Positions 28,944-38,773 of a stretch of DNA of 64,000 nt are shown piece by piece. The notes below the pieces were generated by a model. The model searched no databases. It was given only the letters and a program-made list of their open reading frames with translations, and was not told the origin of the DNA. The DNA is from Corallincola holothuriorum (GTDB lineage Bacteria; Pseudomonadota; Gammaproteobacteria; Enterobacterales; Neiellaceae): assembly GCF_003336225.1 (NCBI RefSeq), contig NZ_QPID01000003.1, forward strand, positions 186,001-250,000, in the 5' to 3' direction. Made by a program: the position numbers and the translations under genes. Numbering within the stretch: the first letter of the stretch is position 1; every line of letters starts with the position of its first letter.

Positions 28944-30488
28944 ATGAGTACAGCGAAAAAAACTACAGCACTTATCATCATGGATGGTTGGGGTTATAGC
29001 GAAAACCCAGAGAACAACGCCATTTTGAATGCCAACACACCGGTATTAGATAAGTTGTGGGCCGATTGTCCTAGCTCTCTTATCTCTGCCTCAAGTTTTG
29101 ATGTGGGTTTGCCTGAAGGGCAGATGGGCAACTCTGAAGTTGGTCACGTTAATTTGGGTGCGGGTCGTGTTGTCTATCAGGATCTGACGCGTATCGATTT
29201 GGCGATTAAAGAAGGTACTTTCGCAGAAACAGCTGCATTGGCTAGTGCAGTTGATAAAGCGGTTAGTGCCGATAAAGCCGTTCATATCATGGGGCTGTTG
29301 TCTCCGGGTGGCGTGCATAGTCATGAAGACCACCTGATGGCTATGGTCGAGATGGCTGCGGCCCGTGGCGCAGAGAAAATTTATCTGCATGCCTTTTTAG
29401 ATGGCCGAGATACGCCACCGCGCAGCGCTAAAGGTTCACTGCAGGTGTTCCAGGATAAGTTTGCTGAGTTGGGCAAAGGCCGTGTCGCCAGCTTAGTGGG
29501 TCGCTACTATGCGATGGATCGTGATAACCGTTGGGAGCGCGTGGAAGAAGCTTATAACCTGCTGACACAGGCCAAAGGCGCTCATACCTACAGCACAGCG
29601 GTTGAAGGCCTGGAAGCTGCGTATGCCCGTGATGAAAACGATGAGTTTGTAAAGGCCACTGTGCTGCAGGCCGATGGCGAAGACAGTGCGGCAATGGAAG
29701 ATGGCGATAGCCTGATCTTTATGAACTTCCGTGCTGACCGTGCCCGTGAGATCACCCGTGCGTTTGTTGATGCTGACTTTGCCGGTTTTGAACGTGAAGC
29801 AACGCCAGCCTTGGCTGACTTTGTCATGCTCACCGAGTATGCCGCAGACATTAAAACCGCCTGTGCCTTCCCGCCAGAAGCTTTGGTTAACACCATGGGT
29901 GAATGGTTGGAGAAACATGACAAGACGCAGCTGCGTATCTCTGAAACTGAAAAATATGCGCACGTTACTTTCTTCTTCAGTGGCGGTCGTGAAGATGAGT
30001 ACGTAGGCGAGAAGCGTGAACTGGTCGCCTCTCCTAAAGTGGCTACCTATGACCTGCAGCCTGAAATGAGCTCAGAAGAGTTGACCGACAAGCTAGTCGC
30101 GGCGATTAAGAGTGGCGAATACGACTTTATCGTCTGTAACTATCCTAACGGCGATATGGTAGGACACACTGGCGTTTATGAAGCGGCGGTTAAGGCATGT
30201 GAAGCGGTTGATCACTGTATTGGCCGTGTCGTTGAGGCATTACGAGAAGTAGACGGTCAGTGCTTGATCACTGCCGACCACGGTAATGCTGAGAAGATGG
30301 TGGATAACACCACGGGTCAGGCGCATACCGCTCATACCAGTGAGCCAGTTCCGCTTATCTATGTAGGTAAGCAAGCAAACATGGTTGAAGGTGGTAAGCT
30401 CAGCGATCTGGCGCCGACTTTGCTGGACTTGATGGGCATGGAAATTCCAAAAGAGATGACGGGTAACGTACTGGTTAAGGCCAGCTAA
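28944..30488 (+). CDS. gpmM: 2,3-bisphosphoglycerate-independent phosphoglycerate mutase
   Basis: 514 residues, the usual length. Metal and catalytic motifs: IIMDGWG near the N-terminus, phospho-acceptor Ser64 in [40 protein letters not shown], and ITADHGNAE with [10 protein letters not shown] at the C-terminus. It interconverts 3- and 2-phosphoglycerate in glycolysis. AGGAAAT precedes the ATG. Followed after six bases by envC. Confidence 0.97.
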   Translation: MSTAKKTTALIIMDGWGYSENPENNAILNANTPVLDKLWADCPSSLISASSFDVGLPEGQMGNSEVGHVNLGAGRVVYQDLTRIDLAIKEGTFAETAALASAVDKAVSADKAVHIMGLLSPGGVHSHEDHLMAMVEMAAARGAEKIYLHAFLDGRDTPPRSAKGSLQVFQDKFAELGKGRVASLVGRYYAMDRDNRWERVEEAYNLLTQAKGAHTYSTAVEGLEAAYARDENDEFVKATVLQADGEDSAAMEDGDSLIFMNFRADRAREITRAFVDADFAGFEREATPALADFVMLTEYAADIKTACAFPPEALVNTMGEWLEKHDKTQLRISETEKYAHVTFFFSGGREDEYVGEKRELVASPKVATYDLQPEMSSEELTDKLVAAIKSGEYDFIVCNYPNGDMVGHTGVYEAAVKACEAVDHCIGRVVEALREVDGQCLITADHGNAEKMVDNTTGQAHTAHTSEPVPLIYVGKQANMVEGGKLSDLAPTLLDLMGMEIPKEMTGNVLVKAS

Positions 30489-30493
30489 CCCAT

Positions 30494-31666
30494 ATGGAGC
30501 TGAAGTATTCTAGCTCCTTAAAAACACAGCCTGCTCACTGGTTGAGCAGGCTGTGTTTTGTCTTATGTCTGATTTTCTGTTTCGCCATTGCTCATGTGGG
30601 AGCGACGGAGAAAAGTAAAAAAGGTGATCGCCTGTACCAACTGCAAGGGCAGATTAAGCGCACCGAGCAACAATTGCAGGAACAAAAAGAGAAGCGTGAG
30701 GCGCTTTTTAGTTCCTTGCGGGATGCAGAGCAAGAGATCGCGAAAGTGGCCAAAGTGCTTCGTATGACACGGCAGGAGTTGACTCGTACCCGAGATGATT
30801 TGGCCGATGCGCAGAAGCAGCAAGCAGAATTGAAAGTGCTATATGGTCAGCAACAATCCGCATTGCAGGCACAGATTGTTAGTGCCTATATGTCTGGTGA
30901 TCATGATTATATCAAGCTGTTAATGAATCAGCAGGAACCGGGCAAGATCGAACGCTCGCTGACTTATTATCAATATATGAATCAGGCGCGGATGGAGAAC
31001 CTGGAAGCGCTGAAAAAAACCCGTCGTCAGTTGGCTCGGGTTGAGCGCCGCCTGGCTGAACAAGCCAGTCGCCTGCAATCCTTAGAGCGTCGTCAAGCCT
31101 CTGAAAAAGCACAGATGGAAGAGCGTCAGTTGGCGCGAGAGCGCGCCCTGGGCAAGTTGAAAGGAAATCTCTCCGGTGGTCGTCAGCAGCTGGTACAGCT
31201 GCAAGAAAATGAGCGCACTGTGCGCAACATGATTGAGCGCCGTCGGCAACGAGAAAAGTTGGAGATGGATGGCCTGAAGGCATTGAAAGGCAAACTTTCC
31301 TGGCCTGTGAATGCACGAATTAGTCGTAATTTTGGTTCTCAGCGAACGGGTAATATCGTTTGGAAAGGGGTGATGTTAAACGCCAAAGAGGGCACAGACG
31401 TCAACACAGTACATCAAGGTGTCGTGGTTTATGCTGACTGGTTGAAAGGCTTCGGTTTGTTAATGGTGGTTGATCATGGCGATGGTTACATGAGCCTCTA
31501 TGGCCACAACCAAGCACTATTAAAACGCGTGGGTGACCGCGTAGAAAGCGGTGAACCGATCGCTTTGGTGGGGAAAAGCGGGGGCCGCAGCTCCGCTGGT
31601 CTATACTTTGAAATACGCCATCAGGGACAAGCACTCGATCCATCAGCCTGGTGTCATCGTAGTTAA
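30494..31666 (+). CDS. envC: Murein hydrolase activator EnvC
   Basis: 390 residues. A hydrophobic signal segment (about 20-36) is followed by a long coiled coil (about 45-255) and a degenerate LytM/M23 domain (about 275-388) that keeps the fold but not the full zinc set, as in EnvC, which activates the AmiA/AmiB amidases at the septum in partnership with FtsEX (also in this window). The start is uncertain: the ATG at 30494 has no good ribosome site, and a strong terminator-like hairpin covers codons 10-22; a TTG at 30542 would give a compact signal peptide (MSRLCFVLC) but also lacks a site. Confidence 0.9.
   Translation: MELKYSSSLKTQPAHWLSRLCFVLCLIFCFAIAHVGATEKSKKGDRLYQLQGQIKRTEQQLQEQKEKREALFSSLRDAEQEIAKVAKVLRMTRQELTRTRDDLADAQKQQAELKVLYGQQQSALQAQIVSAYMSGDHDYIKLLMNQQEPGKIERSLTYYQYMNQARMENLEALKKTRRQLARVERRLAEQASRLQSLERRQASEKAQMEERQLARERALGKLKGNLSGGRQQLVQLQENERTVRNMIERRRQREKLEMDGLKALKGKLSWPVNARISRNFGSQRTGNIVWKGVMLNAKEGTDVNTVHQGVVVYADWLKGFGLLMVVDHGDGYMSLYGHNQALLKRVGDRVESGEPIALVGKSGGRSSAGLYFEIRHQGQALDPSAWCHRS
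30521..30559 (+). terminator. Terminator-like 17-bp perfect hairpin inside the start of envC
   Basis: Arms at 30521-30537 and 30543-30559 (AAAACACAGCCTGCTCA and its complement), a five-base loop, A-run before and T-run at the end. It has the form of a bidirectional intrinsic terminator for gpmM but lies within the signal peptide codons of envC. Confidence 0.75.
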
Positions 31667-31777
31667 CCTTAGCGTCAGCGTTACGCGGGTTAGGTGTCAC
31701 GGTACACTAGGTTTAAACCGGCTACTGCGGAAGTAACGGATCCTTCTCTCAGAGCCAGACTGACACAGGAGTTGCTT

Positions 31778-33022
31778 ATGCAACACTTGCTATCGCGGTC
31801 TTGGACTTTCTTTATCGGTTTGGCTACAGGCATGATGTTGACCTTGGCCGGCAGTGGCTTGGCTTCCAAACCTCAAGATTCACCTGCGTTTCAGGACGCG
31901 GCACGGATCTACTCCATTCTGCAACAGATCAGAGAATTTTACGTCGATGAAGTGGCTTATGATGCCCTCGTTGATGATGCCATTTCCGCTATTGTTTCCC
32001 ATTTGGATCGCCACTCCGACTATTTGGATCGCAATGAGTTTGCTCATTTGACCGATGTAACCTCAGGAGAGTATGCCGGTGTTGGCATGGAGCTCGCGAT
32101 AACCGAGCAAGAGGTAACCATTGTGAATCTGTTTCCCGGCTCTCCTGCGCTCGAAGCTGGTGTGGTGGCGGGTGATCGAGTGATCAGTGTTGATGGTCAG
32201 CTATTAGCAGACTCTGATGCTGAAACACTGCTGATGGGGATGCGTGGGCCGGCAGGATCGCTGATGCACCTCACTGTGCAGCGCGAGGGAGAGCCAGAGT
32301 TACTTAACTTTGCTCTCGAACGCCGCCAAATTGACGTGAAAAGCGTGAGTCAGCGAATGCTAAATGACGCCACCGCGTATCTAAAGATCAACAGCTTCAC
32401 CCAGACCACACCGCAAGAGGTGGCTACTGCATTGAAGGAGTTGGCGCTAGCACCACAATTGTCTGGACTGATATTGGATCTTAGGGACAACCCCGGCGGC
32501 TTGCTAGACAGCGCGCTAGAGGTTGCGGATCTGTTTCTTGATGAAGGGGTGATCGTAAAGACTCGTGGTCGTTATTACGAGGCCAATGTGATCTATTTCG
32601 CCAATACCGGTGAAAAGATCAGTGGTATCTCTATCGCTGTATTGATCAATGGTCGCTCAGCGTCCGCCGCTGAGATTGTTGCTGGTGCGTTGCAGGGTAA
32701 TCGGCGGGCAACCGTGTTCGGTGAACAGTCCTTTGGTAAGGGCTCTATCCAGTCGCTATTTCCTGTTCAGCCAGGAGAGGGGGTTTTGAAACTGACGACG
32801 GCGCACTATTTCACACCTGATGGCCTGGCTATTGATGGGAAGGGGATCACACCGGACAGATTTGTACCTTCACAGGTGGTTCTCGAAAGTCTGCTAACCC
32901 CTATAATAAACCCCCTGCCATTGAATACGGTGGTAGCATATCAGGGCGAGAAGAAGATCCAGATCGCTAATCAAGACAATCAACTCAGAACGGCACTCCA
33001 AGCACTGGATCATCCAGATTGA
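31778..33022 (+). CDS. ctpA: C-terminal processing protease (S41, CtpA-type)
   Basis: 414 residues from the ATG at 31778, which follows CAGGAG by six bases; an upstream in-frame ATG lacks a site. A signal/anchor segment (about 8-28) is followed by a PDZ domain (about 75-165; YAGVGMEL, GSPALEAGVVAGDRVISVDG) and the S41 core with LRDNPGG, catalytic Ser in GRSASAAEI and Lys in FGKGSIQS. A periplasmic protease. Members of this family are often found between envC and yibQ. Confidence 0.93.
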   Translation: MQHLLSRSWTFFIGLATGMMLTLAGSGLASKPQDSPAFQDAARIYSILQQIREFYVDEVAYDALVDDAISAIVSHLDRHSDYLDRNEFAHLTDVTSGEYAGVGMELAITEQEVTIVNLFPGSPALEAGVVAGDRVISVDGQLLADSDAETLLMGMRGPAGSLMHLTVQREGEPELLNFALERRQIDVKSVSQRMLNDATAYLKINSFTQTTPQEVATALKELALAPQLSGLILDLRDNPGGLLDSALEVADLFLDEGVIVKTRGRYYEANVIYFANTGEKISGISIAVLINGRSASAAEIVAGALQGNRRATVFGEQSFGKGSIQSLFPVQPGEGVLKLTTAHYFTPDGLAIDGKGITPDRFVPSQVVLESLLTPIINPLPLNTVVAYQGEKKIQIANQDNQLRTALQALDHPD

Positions 33023-33048
33023 CTGCAAGGGCTGAGATTAACCGGAGC

Positions 33049-33927
33049 ATGCTCAGCCCTATGTATCGTCGTTGGCATCATTGCCGAAAAGAGCCGAGTT
33101 GCCATTGGCGATTGCTCTTGGCTATTTTTTTCTCCCTGCTCTCTTCAGATCTCGCGGCTGAACAGCCTGCGGCCCGTGTTGCCTTGGTGATTGATGATGT
33201 CGGCAATAGCGCATCGGATAGAGAGGTGATCGCGTTGCCTGGCCCGGTAACGCTGTCGTTCTTACCTTTTACTCCCCATAGCCGACACTTAGCACGACTT
33301 GCCCATGAGAGTGGCAAAGAAGTGATGTTACATATGCCGATGGAAGCTAAGGCGGGTAATCGTTTAGGGCACGGTGCATTAACCAATGAGATGTCGCAAT
33401 CCGAGTTGCAGAGCATGCTGATTAAAGCATTGCAGTCACTGCCCCACGTCGCGGGGGTGAATAATCATATGGGTAGTGATTTGACCGAGTCCCTTCCCCA
33501 TATGGCTTGGACGATGCGTGTTCTGCGTTATTATCCGCTCTACTTTATCGATAGCCGTACCAGTGTGAATACCTGCGCTGAGGATGTTGCGTTGGCCACT
33601 GGCGTACCAGCGTTGCGACGCCATGTCTTCCTGGATAATCTGCAAGATCAAGCTGCTATCTCCAGGCAGTTTGATCAACTGATAAAACTGGCGTTGCGTC
33701 AGGGATATGCAGTAGGGATCGCTCACCCCTACCCAGAAACGCTCTCCTTGCTTCAACAACGACTACCCGAACTGACCGCATTGGGTATCGAGCTTGTACC
33801 TGCTTCGGCGTTGATCGACGATGAAAACTGGGCGGCTCGGGAAAAAATTGGCACAGCCCCATTGGCAGTCAGATTGCCAGATACAGATATTACCGGTGCT
33901 GCTGACAGCAATGGTTTGGCGTTGTGA
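33049..33927 (+). CDS. yibQ: Divergent polysaccharide deacetylase family protein YibQ
   Basis: About 292 residues. A signal peptide (hydrophobic LLLAIFFSLLSSDLAA) is followed by the DUF610/divergent deacetylase core: VALVIDDVGN, LHMPMEA, GVNNHMGSDLT and GIAHPYPETL, which hold the Asp/His metal-site positions. The start is uncertain: ATG at 33049 (GGAG very close), ATG at 33061, or a TTG at 33019 that overlaps the ctpA stop. As in E. coli it ends the gpmM-envC group. Substrate not established. Confidence 0.88.
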   Translation: MLSPMYRRWHHCRKEPSCHWRLLLAIFFSLLSSDLAAEQPAARVALVIDDVGNSASDREVIALPGPVTLSFLPFTPHSRHLARLAHESGKEVMLHMPMEAKAGNRLGHGALTNEMSQSELQSMLIKALQSLPHVAGVNNHMGSDLTESLPHMAWTMRVLRYYPLYFIDSRTSVNTCAEDVALATGVPALRRHVFLDNLQDQAAISRQFDQLIKLALRQGYAVGIAHPYPETLSLLQQRLPELTALGIELVPASALIDDENWAAREKIGTAPLAVRLPDTDITGAADSNGLAL

Positions 33928-33989
33928 ATCGTTGCCGGATCCTGCCATCGATGTTTAACGCCTGACACATCTCTCACTGCGGTTGAGGG

Positions 33990-34298
33990 CTAGCTGGCGG
34001 TGGCTTGTTCCAGCAACGTCAGGTTAAACATGGCGGCTTCATCATTGTCACCACATACCGAGGCACAGGCTTTAAAAGCGTCACATAGTGCTGGCCGTTG
34101 TGGTTGGCCAAACAGCATGCATAGGTTGTCTTCGTTTAACTGTACACAGCGCTCACCTGCAGGTTTTCCACTGGGCATACCTGGGATCGGTGAGGTAATA
34201 GAGGGGGCAATGCAACAGGCTCCACAACCGAGTCGACAGGAGATGTTGTTGGGGCTGTCGACTTCCCCGGTTTGGCTGCTAGAATCCACCCAAGACAT
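33990..34298 (-). CDS. YkgJ-family cysteine-cluster protein
   Basis: 102 residues. Cysteines are arranged as CRLGCGACC, then C in ERCVQL, C in NLCMLF, C in ALCDAF and two C in KACASVC, with SPIPGMPSGKPAGERC between, as in YkgJ/UPF0153 proteins that are thought to bind zinc or iron. Function unknown. It is divergent from panM, with only 17 bases between the two start codons. Confidence 0.88.
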   Translation of the reverse strand: MSWVDSSSQTGEVDSPNNISCRLGCGACCIAPSITSPIPGMPSGKPAGERCVQLNEDNLCMLFGQPQRPALCDAFKACASVCGDNDEAAMFNLTLLEQATAS

Positions 34299-34315
34299 AA
34301 TGAGAATTTTTTCCT

Positions 34316-34705
34316 ATGCGTTTAACGGCATTAACGACTGAGTTGCTGGATCAGGGGATGCGTACTGATCTGGCGAAACTGTTTACACCCGAGCAGCTAG
34401 AGCAGCTTGAAGAGCAGGCGGCTGAAGCTGGCGTGCATTGGGTGCTGGCTAAATTTAACGGCCGCTATATTGGCGCGGGTTTGTTCAATCTGCAAGCGGC
34501 ATCATTAATCGGTTTAACAGTGAGGGATGTCACCCGTCGTCGTGGGGTTGGCCGTCTTCTCATCGATTACTGTCTGCAACAAATTAAGCATGTCGCTGAA
34601 CAGCAGAAACTCTTTGTCTATTGGGACAGGGCGGATGCTGATATTGCAGGGTTTATGTCGGCATTGGCAGCGACACCAAGTGACAAAGGCTGGCATATTT
34701 CATGA
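34316..34705 (+). CDS. panM: PanM/PanZ-like acetyltransferase-fold activator of PanD
   Basis: 129 residues with a GNAT fold; the acetyl-CoA loop reads VRDVTRRRGVGRLL, very close to E. coli PanM/PanZ. PanM promotes self-cleavage of pro-PanD and inhibits it with CoA in pantothenate synthesis. In E. coli the gene is also near rpoH-ftsXEY, which supports the assignment. No clear ribosome site precedes the ATG. panD is not in the window. Confidence 0.85.
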   Translation: MRLTALTTELLDQGMRTDLAKLFTPEQLEQLEEQAAEAGVHWVLAKFNGRYIGAGLFNLQAASLIGLTVRDVTRRRGVGRLLIDYCLQQIKHVAEQQKLFVYWDRADADIAGFMSALAATPSDKGWHIS

Positions 34706-34721
34706 GCTGGGCTGATAAATA

Positions 34722-34752
34722 AAAAAAACCGACCATAATAGGTCGGTTTTTT
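34722..34752. terminator. Bidirectional intrinsic terminator between panM and rpoH
   Basis: A-run plus CCGACC (to 34734), six-base loop, then GGTCGG and a T-run (34741-34752). Symmetrical, so it can stop both convergent genes. Confidence 0.88.
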
Positions 34753-34776
34753 ATGTTGGAGGAGACCGTTCGCAAG

Positions 34777-35628
34777 TTATGCCATGGTTAGGCGTAACTT
34801 CTTCATCGCGTTCTTTTCCAGCTGCCTGACGCGTTCTGCTGATACTTGATATTTATCAGCTAGGTCTTGCAGGGTTTGTTTTTCATCGCTAAGCCAACGG
34901 GCTTGCAGGATATCGCGGCTTCTTTCATCCAGCGTATCAATGGCTGATTTCAGACGACTCGCAGCGTTAGCATCCCAGTTTTCCTGTTCGACACTTTCCG
35001 CGAAATCAGACGTTTTATCTTCTAGATAAAGCGCCGGGCTAAAGCTGGTGCCCTTTTCGTCATCGTCGTTACTCAGTTCAAAAGCTTGGTCATGGGAGCT
35101 CATGCGGGCTTCCATCTCCATCACTTCTTTGCGGCTCACACCTAGCTCTTCAGCGACGGTACTCACCTCTTCCTGATTGAACCAACCAAGACGTTTCTTA
35201 TTCTTGCGCAGATTAAAGAACAGCTTACGTTGCGCTTTGGTGGTCGCGATCTTAACGATGCGCCAATTACGCAGCACGTACTCGTGGATCTCTGCTTTGA
35301 TCCAATGCACAGCAAACGAGACCAAGCGTACACCCACGGTGGGATCGAAACGCTTAACGGCCTTCATTAGCCCGATACTGCCTTCCTGAATCAGATCTGC
35401 TTGCGGTAGACCATAACCTGCATAACCTTTCGCCACATGCACTACAAAGCGCAAGTGAGACATAATCAACTGGCGGGCAGCGGCGAGGTCGCCGTCTTGC
35501 TGCAGGCGTTCAGCCAAGCTTTTCTCTTCCTCAGCGGTCAGCATAGGAATGGCGTTGACCATACGCACGTAGGACTCAATATTGCCCGACGGTACGGTAA
35601 GTGCCATTGACTGAGTTGATGTTGTCAT
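34777..35628 (-). CDS. rpoH: Heat-shock sigma factor RpoH (sigma-32)
   Basis: 283 residues. Region 2 contains [25 protein letters not shown] and the DNA-melting [12 protein letters not shown]; the RpoH-specific box reads [15 protein letters not shown] (about 130-145). Region 4 ends with the [17 protein letters not shown] helix-turn-helix. AGAGGT lies five bases before the ATG. It directs RNA polymerase to chaperone and protease genes. Same position beside ftsXEY as in E. coli, with the same direction. Confidence 0.97.
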   Translation of the reverse strand: MTTSTQSMALTVPSGNIESYVRMVNAIPMLTAEEEKSLAERLQQDGDLAAARQLIMSHLRFVVHVAKGYAGYGLPQADLIQEGSIGLMKAVKRFDPTVGVRLVSFAVHWIKAEIHEYVLRNWRIVKIATTKAQRKLFFNLRKNKKRLGWFNQEEVSTVAEELGVSRKEVMEMEARMSSHDQAFELSNDDDEKGTSFSPALYLEDKTSDFAESVEQENWDANAASRLKSAIDTLDERSRDILQARWLSDEKQTLQDLADKYQVSAERVRQLEKNAMKKLRLTMA

Positions 35629-35746
35629 GTGTACCTCTTACTCAAATCTTCATGTCTGTGAGCTTATACGCCCAGGATCCAGACGAGATCGAATTCTGAT
35701 CCATTCGATAAGACCCGTCAACCACTAAGAAAGTTTCATTCGATGT

Positions 35747-36730
35747 TCAAGCAGGTTCGATATGCGCAATGTGACGTTTAACAGATATGTAAGCGCCACA
35801 CAGCCCCAGTAGTGACGAAAGCAGCAGCAGGAACAGTGCTTCGAGTAGGCTGATACCGGTGAGTTCAAAACTACTTTGGTAAAGCCCCGATAGGTATTGA
35901 ATGGCGTCGGCTAACCACCAGATGATCAGTGATATCGCGATCCATGAGATCATCGCGCCGACGATCCCGTACCAAAGACCGGTATAAAGGAAAGGGCGCT
36001 GAATGAAACCGTCGGTTGCGCCAACTAGTTTCATCACTTCAATCTCTTCCTTTCTGCCCATAATCGCGAGGCGAATGGTGTTACCGACAATCAGTACGAC
36101 GGAGACCAATAGCAGTGTTGCTAGCGCACCAAAGGAGTCTTGGATTAAGGCGATAATGGCATCTAGCCGCTCTAACCAGTCAATATCCATTTTTCCCATA
36201 TCCACTTCCCGAGCAGACTCGAGCTTTTGCAGTAGCGCCCGGGCTTCATTAGGGCCACGGTTTGCCAGCGTCGGTAAGACGACAACCACAGCAGGCAGCG
36301 GATTACGATCAAGATAAGCAAGCGCATCGCCAAAGCCTGATTGCAGTTTAAAGTCTTCTAAGCCCGCGTCTGGCGATATCAGGGTGACGCTATCGACTTC
36401 AGGATGCAGGCCGATACGATGACTAAATGCCCGTTGCACTTCTGGTGAGAGATCTTGGCGCAAAAATAGGCTGATCTCGGCGGCGTTTTGCCATGCGCTA
36501 CTTACCGCCACCGCGTTTTTTTGCAACACATACAGCGCCGCTGGCAGTGACAGGCTGAGTCCCAGTACCGCCATGGTCATGAGAGAAGCGACGGGCGTGC
36601 GCCATAAATCGCCCAGCGCGGCAATCGATTGGCGTAAGTGATTGATAAAGAAACTACGAACCTGCTCTGCAAAGGAGAGCTTTGGTTTCATGCTATTGCT
36701 ATCGGCACGCTCCTTAAATAGCAGACTCAT
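35747..36730 (-). CDS. ftsX: Cell division ABC-type membrane protein FtsX
   Basis: 327 residues. A cytoplasmic N-terminus, a first membrane segment (about 48-68), a periplasmic domain (about 75-200) and three C-terminal membrane segments (about 205-325), the FtsX layout. It pairs with FtsE and signals through EnvC to the amidases. It overlaps ftsE by four bases (ATGA). Confidence 0.95.
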   Translation of the reverse strand: MSLLFKERADSNSMKPKLSFAEQVRSFFINHLRQSIAALGDLWRTPVASLMTMAVLGLSLSLPAALYVLQKNAVAVSSAWQNAAEISLFLRQDLSPEVQRAFSHRIGLHPEVDSVTLISPDAGLEDFKLQSGFGDALAYLDRNPLPAVVVVLPTLANRGPNEARALLQKLESAREVDMGKMDIDWLERLDAIIALIQDSFGALATLLLVSVVLIVGNTIRLAIMGRKEEIEVMKLVGATDGFIQRPFLYTGLWYGIVGAMISWIAISLIIWWLADAIQYLSGLYQSSFELTGISLLEALFLLLLSSLLGLCGAYISVKRHIAHIEPA

Positions 36731-37416
36731 AGCAGCTGTCCTCGATCATCTTGAAACAGACCATCATTAATCAGTTGGCCGTTGCGCAGTGTCAGCGTAC
36801 GGTATTTCATTCGTGCGATAAGCCCGAGGTCGTGGGTGGCGATAAGTACGGCAACATCCACGCGGTTGAACTCTTCAAATAACTTAAGAATTTCGGCCGA
36901 GAGTTCTGGGTCCAAATTCCCGGTCGGCTCATCGGCGAGCAGGATGGGCGGTTTGTTGACAATCGCTCGGGCGATGCCGACCCGCTGTTGCTCACCACCG
37001 GACAACTGTAACGGTAGGTTATTGATTTTGTTAAGCAGACCAACTTTATCAAGCGCAGCCGAGACTTTGCGTTTCATCTCTTTATGGCTGTGACCAGCGA
37101 TCACTAAAGGTAAAGCGACATTATCAAATACACTACGATCAGTAAGTAAGCGGTGATCTTGGAAAATGATGCCGATATCTCGGCGCACCAAGGGGATCTG
37201 TTGCTTCTTTACTCGGCTCAAGCTGTGGCCGTTAATAAAGATCTGGCCATTGGTCGGCTTCGCCAATAATGCGATCAGTTTCAGCAGGGTGCTTTTACCT
37301 GCGCCTGAATGGCCGGTTAAAAAGCCCATCTCCCCTTTCTGCAGATGAAAGCTAACATCTTTTATGGCGTGGTGACCGCCAGGGTAGAGCTTATTAACGT
37401 GGTCGAATCGGATCAT
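36727..37416 (-). CDS. ftsE: Cell division ATP-binding protein FtsE
   Basis: 229 residues. Walker A GHSGAGKST, Q-loop in IFQDHRLL, signature LSGGEQQR, Walker B ILLADEPTGNLD and the switch His in ATHDLGL are all present. It forms the ATPase of FtsEX at the septum. Between ftsY (20 bases upstream) and ftsX (overlap). Confidence 0.97.
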   Translation of the reverse strand: MIRFDHVNKLYPGGHHAIKDVSFHLQKGEMGFLTGHSGAGKSTLLKLIALLAKPTNGQIFINGHSLSRVKKQQIPLVRRDIGIIFQDHRLLTDRSVFDNVALPLVIAGHSHKEMKRKVSAALDKVGLLNKINNLPLQLSGGEQQRVGIARAIVNKPPILLADEPTGNLDPELSAEILKLFEEFNRVDVAVLIATHDLGLIARMKYRTLTLRNGQLINDGLFQDDRGQLL

Positions 37417-37435
37417 TGCTGGCTGCTATCAGTTA

Positions 37436-38638
37436 TTAATCTTCGTCGCTGAACAGGGCGTCAACGAATTCATTAGCATTGAATGTTCGCAGATCTTCAA
37501 TCCCTTCGCCGATACCTATGTAACGAATTGGGATCCCCAACTTGTCTGCCACCGCAAAAATGACGCCACCTTTGGCTGTACCATCCAATTTGGTGAGCGT
37601 GATGCCGGTTAGTCCCACGGCTTCATTGAACAGTTCCGCCTGGCTGATCGCGTTTTGGCCGGTACCGGCATCGATGGTGAGCATCACTTCATGGGGAGCT
37701 TGCGGATCGAGTTTCTTCATCACGCGGACAATTTTTTTCAGCTCCTCCATCAGGTGCGCTTTGTTTTGCAAACGACCGGCCGTATCAGCAATTAGGATAT
37801 CTACGTTACGCGCTTTTGCGGCTTCCAGTGCATCAAACAGGACCGACGCTGAGTCCGCTCCAGTATGTTGGGCAACGACAGGGATTTCGTTCCGTTCACC
37901 CCATACCTGAAGCTGTTCGACCGCGGCGGCGCGGAAGGTGTCACCCGCAGCCAGCATCACTTTTTTGCCTTGTGCCTGGTATTGCTTAGCCAGCTTGCCG
38001 ATGGTCGTGGTTTTGCCGACGCCGTTGACGCCGATCATCAGGATCACAAACGGACCCTCATTGGCGTCCGTATCCAGTGGAGAATCAACCTTGTTCAGTA
38101 GCCCGGCCATCTCTTCTTTCAGTAAGCCAAGCAGCGCATCGCCATCTTTCAGCTGTTTGCGATCCGCTTGATCGGTCAGTGAGTCGATGATCTTCATTGT
38201 GGTATCGACACCAACATCGGCTAACAGTAGTTGTGTTTCCAGCTCTTCAAATAGCTCATCATCAATTTTTTTGCCGAGAAACAGGTTGGCAAAACTGCTG
38301 CCTATCTGGCTGCGGGTGCGCATTAAACCGCGCTTTAAACGGCTGAAAAAGCTTTCTCGGGTCGGCTTTTCTTGCACTTCAGGTTGCGGAGTGGCAACAA
38401 CGGGTTCCGTAGCCGGCGACGCTTCTGCCTGCGTGGCTTCGCTTTCGTCCGCAATTATTCCGCTAGCTTCTGCGGCTGTAGCTTTGTCTGCCAATTCGGT
38501 GGTGACAGGCTCCGACGCCTCGGTTTGTTCGGGGGCCGCTATCTCTTGTTCGGCCGCAGCCGCAGCCGCATCTGCTGTCTCTGTTTTAGCTTTCTCTTTA
38601 CCAAACCAGGACAAAAAGCCTTTTTTCTTCTCTGCCAT
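37436..38638 (-). CDS. ftsY: Signal recognition particle receptor FtsY
   Basis: About 400 residues from the ATG at 38638 (MAEKKKGFLSWFG); a longer reading adds 18 unlikely residues. The acidic, Ala/Glu-rich A domain (about 15-95) is followed by the N domain and a GTPase G domain with GVNGVGKTTT, DTAGR, TKLDGTAKGG and the C-terminal IGIGE..DL motif. It docks SRP-ribosome complexes to SecYEG. First gene of ftsYEX, divergent from rsmD. Confidence 0.96.
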   Translation of the reverse strand: MAEKKKGFLSWFGKEKAKTETADAAAAAAEQEIAAPEQTEASEPVTTELADKATAAEASGIIADESEATQAEASPATEPVVATPQPEVQEKPTRESFFSRLKRGLMRTRSQIGSSFANLFLGKKIDDELFEELETQLLLADVGVDTTMKIIDSLTDQADRKQLKDGDALLGLLKEEMAGLLNKVDSPLDTDANEGPFVILMIGVNGVGKTTTIGKLAKQYQAQGKKVMLAAGDTFRAAAVEQLQVWGERNEIPVVAQHTGADSASVLFDALEAAKARNVDILIADTAGRLQNKAHLMEELKKIVRVMKKLDPQAPHEVMLTIDAGTGQNAISQAELFNEAVGLTGITLTKLDGTAKGGVIFAVADKLGIPIRYIGIGEGIEDLRTFNANEFVDALFSDED

Positions 38639-38773
38639 GTTCAAACCGTAGTAATTACTCTGATAATGCCGGGATCTAGCGACGGGTTGCACGTTACACT
38701 GGCGTTACGCCGTGTTCGCACTAAAATGCGCCGAGATATTAACATAATTTAACTTTATATAGGGTGGTCAGCG

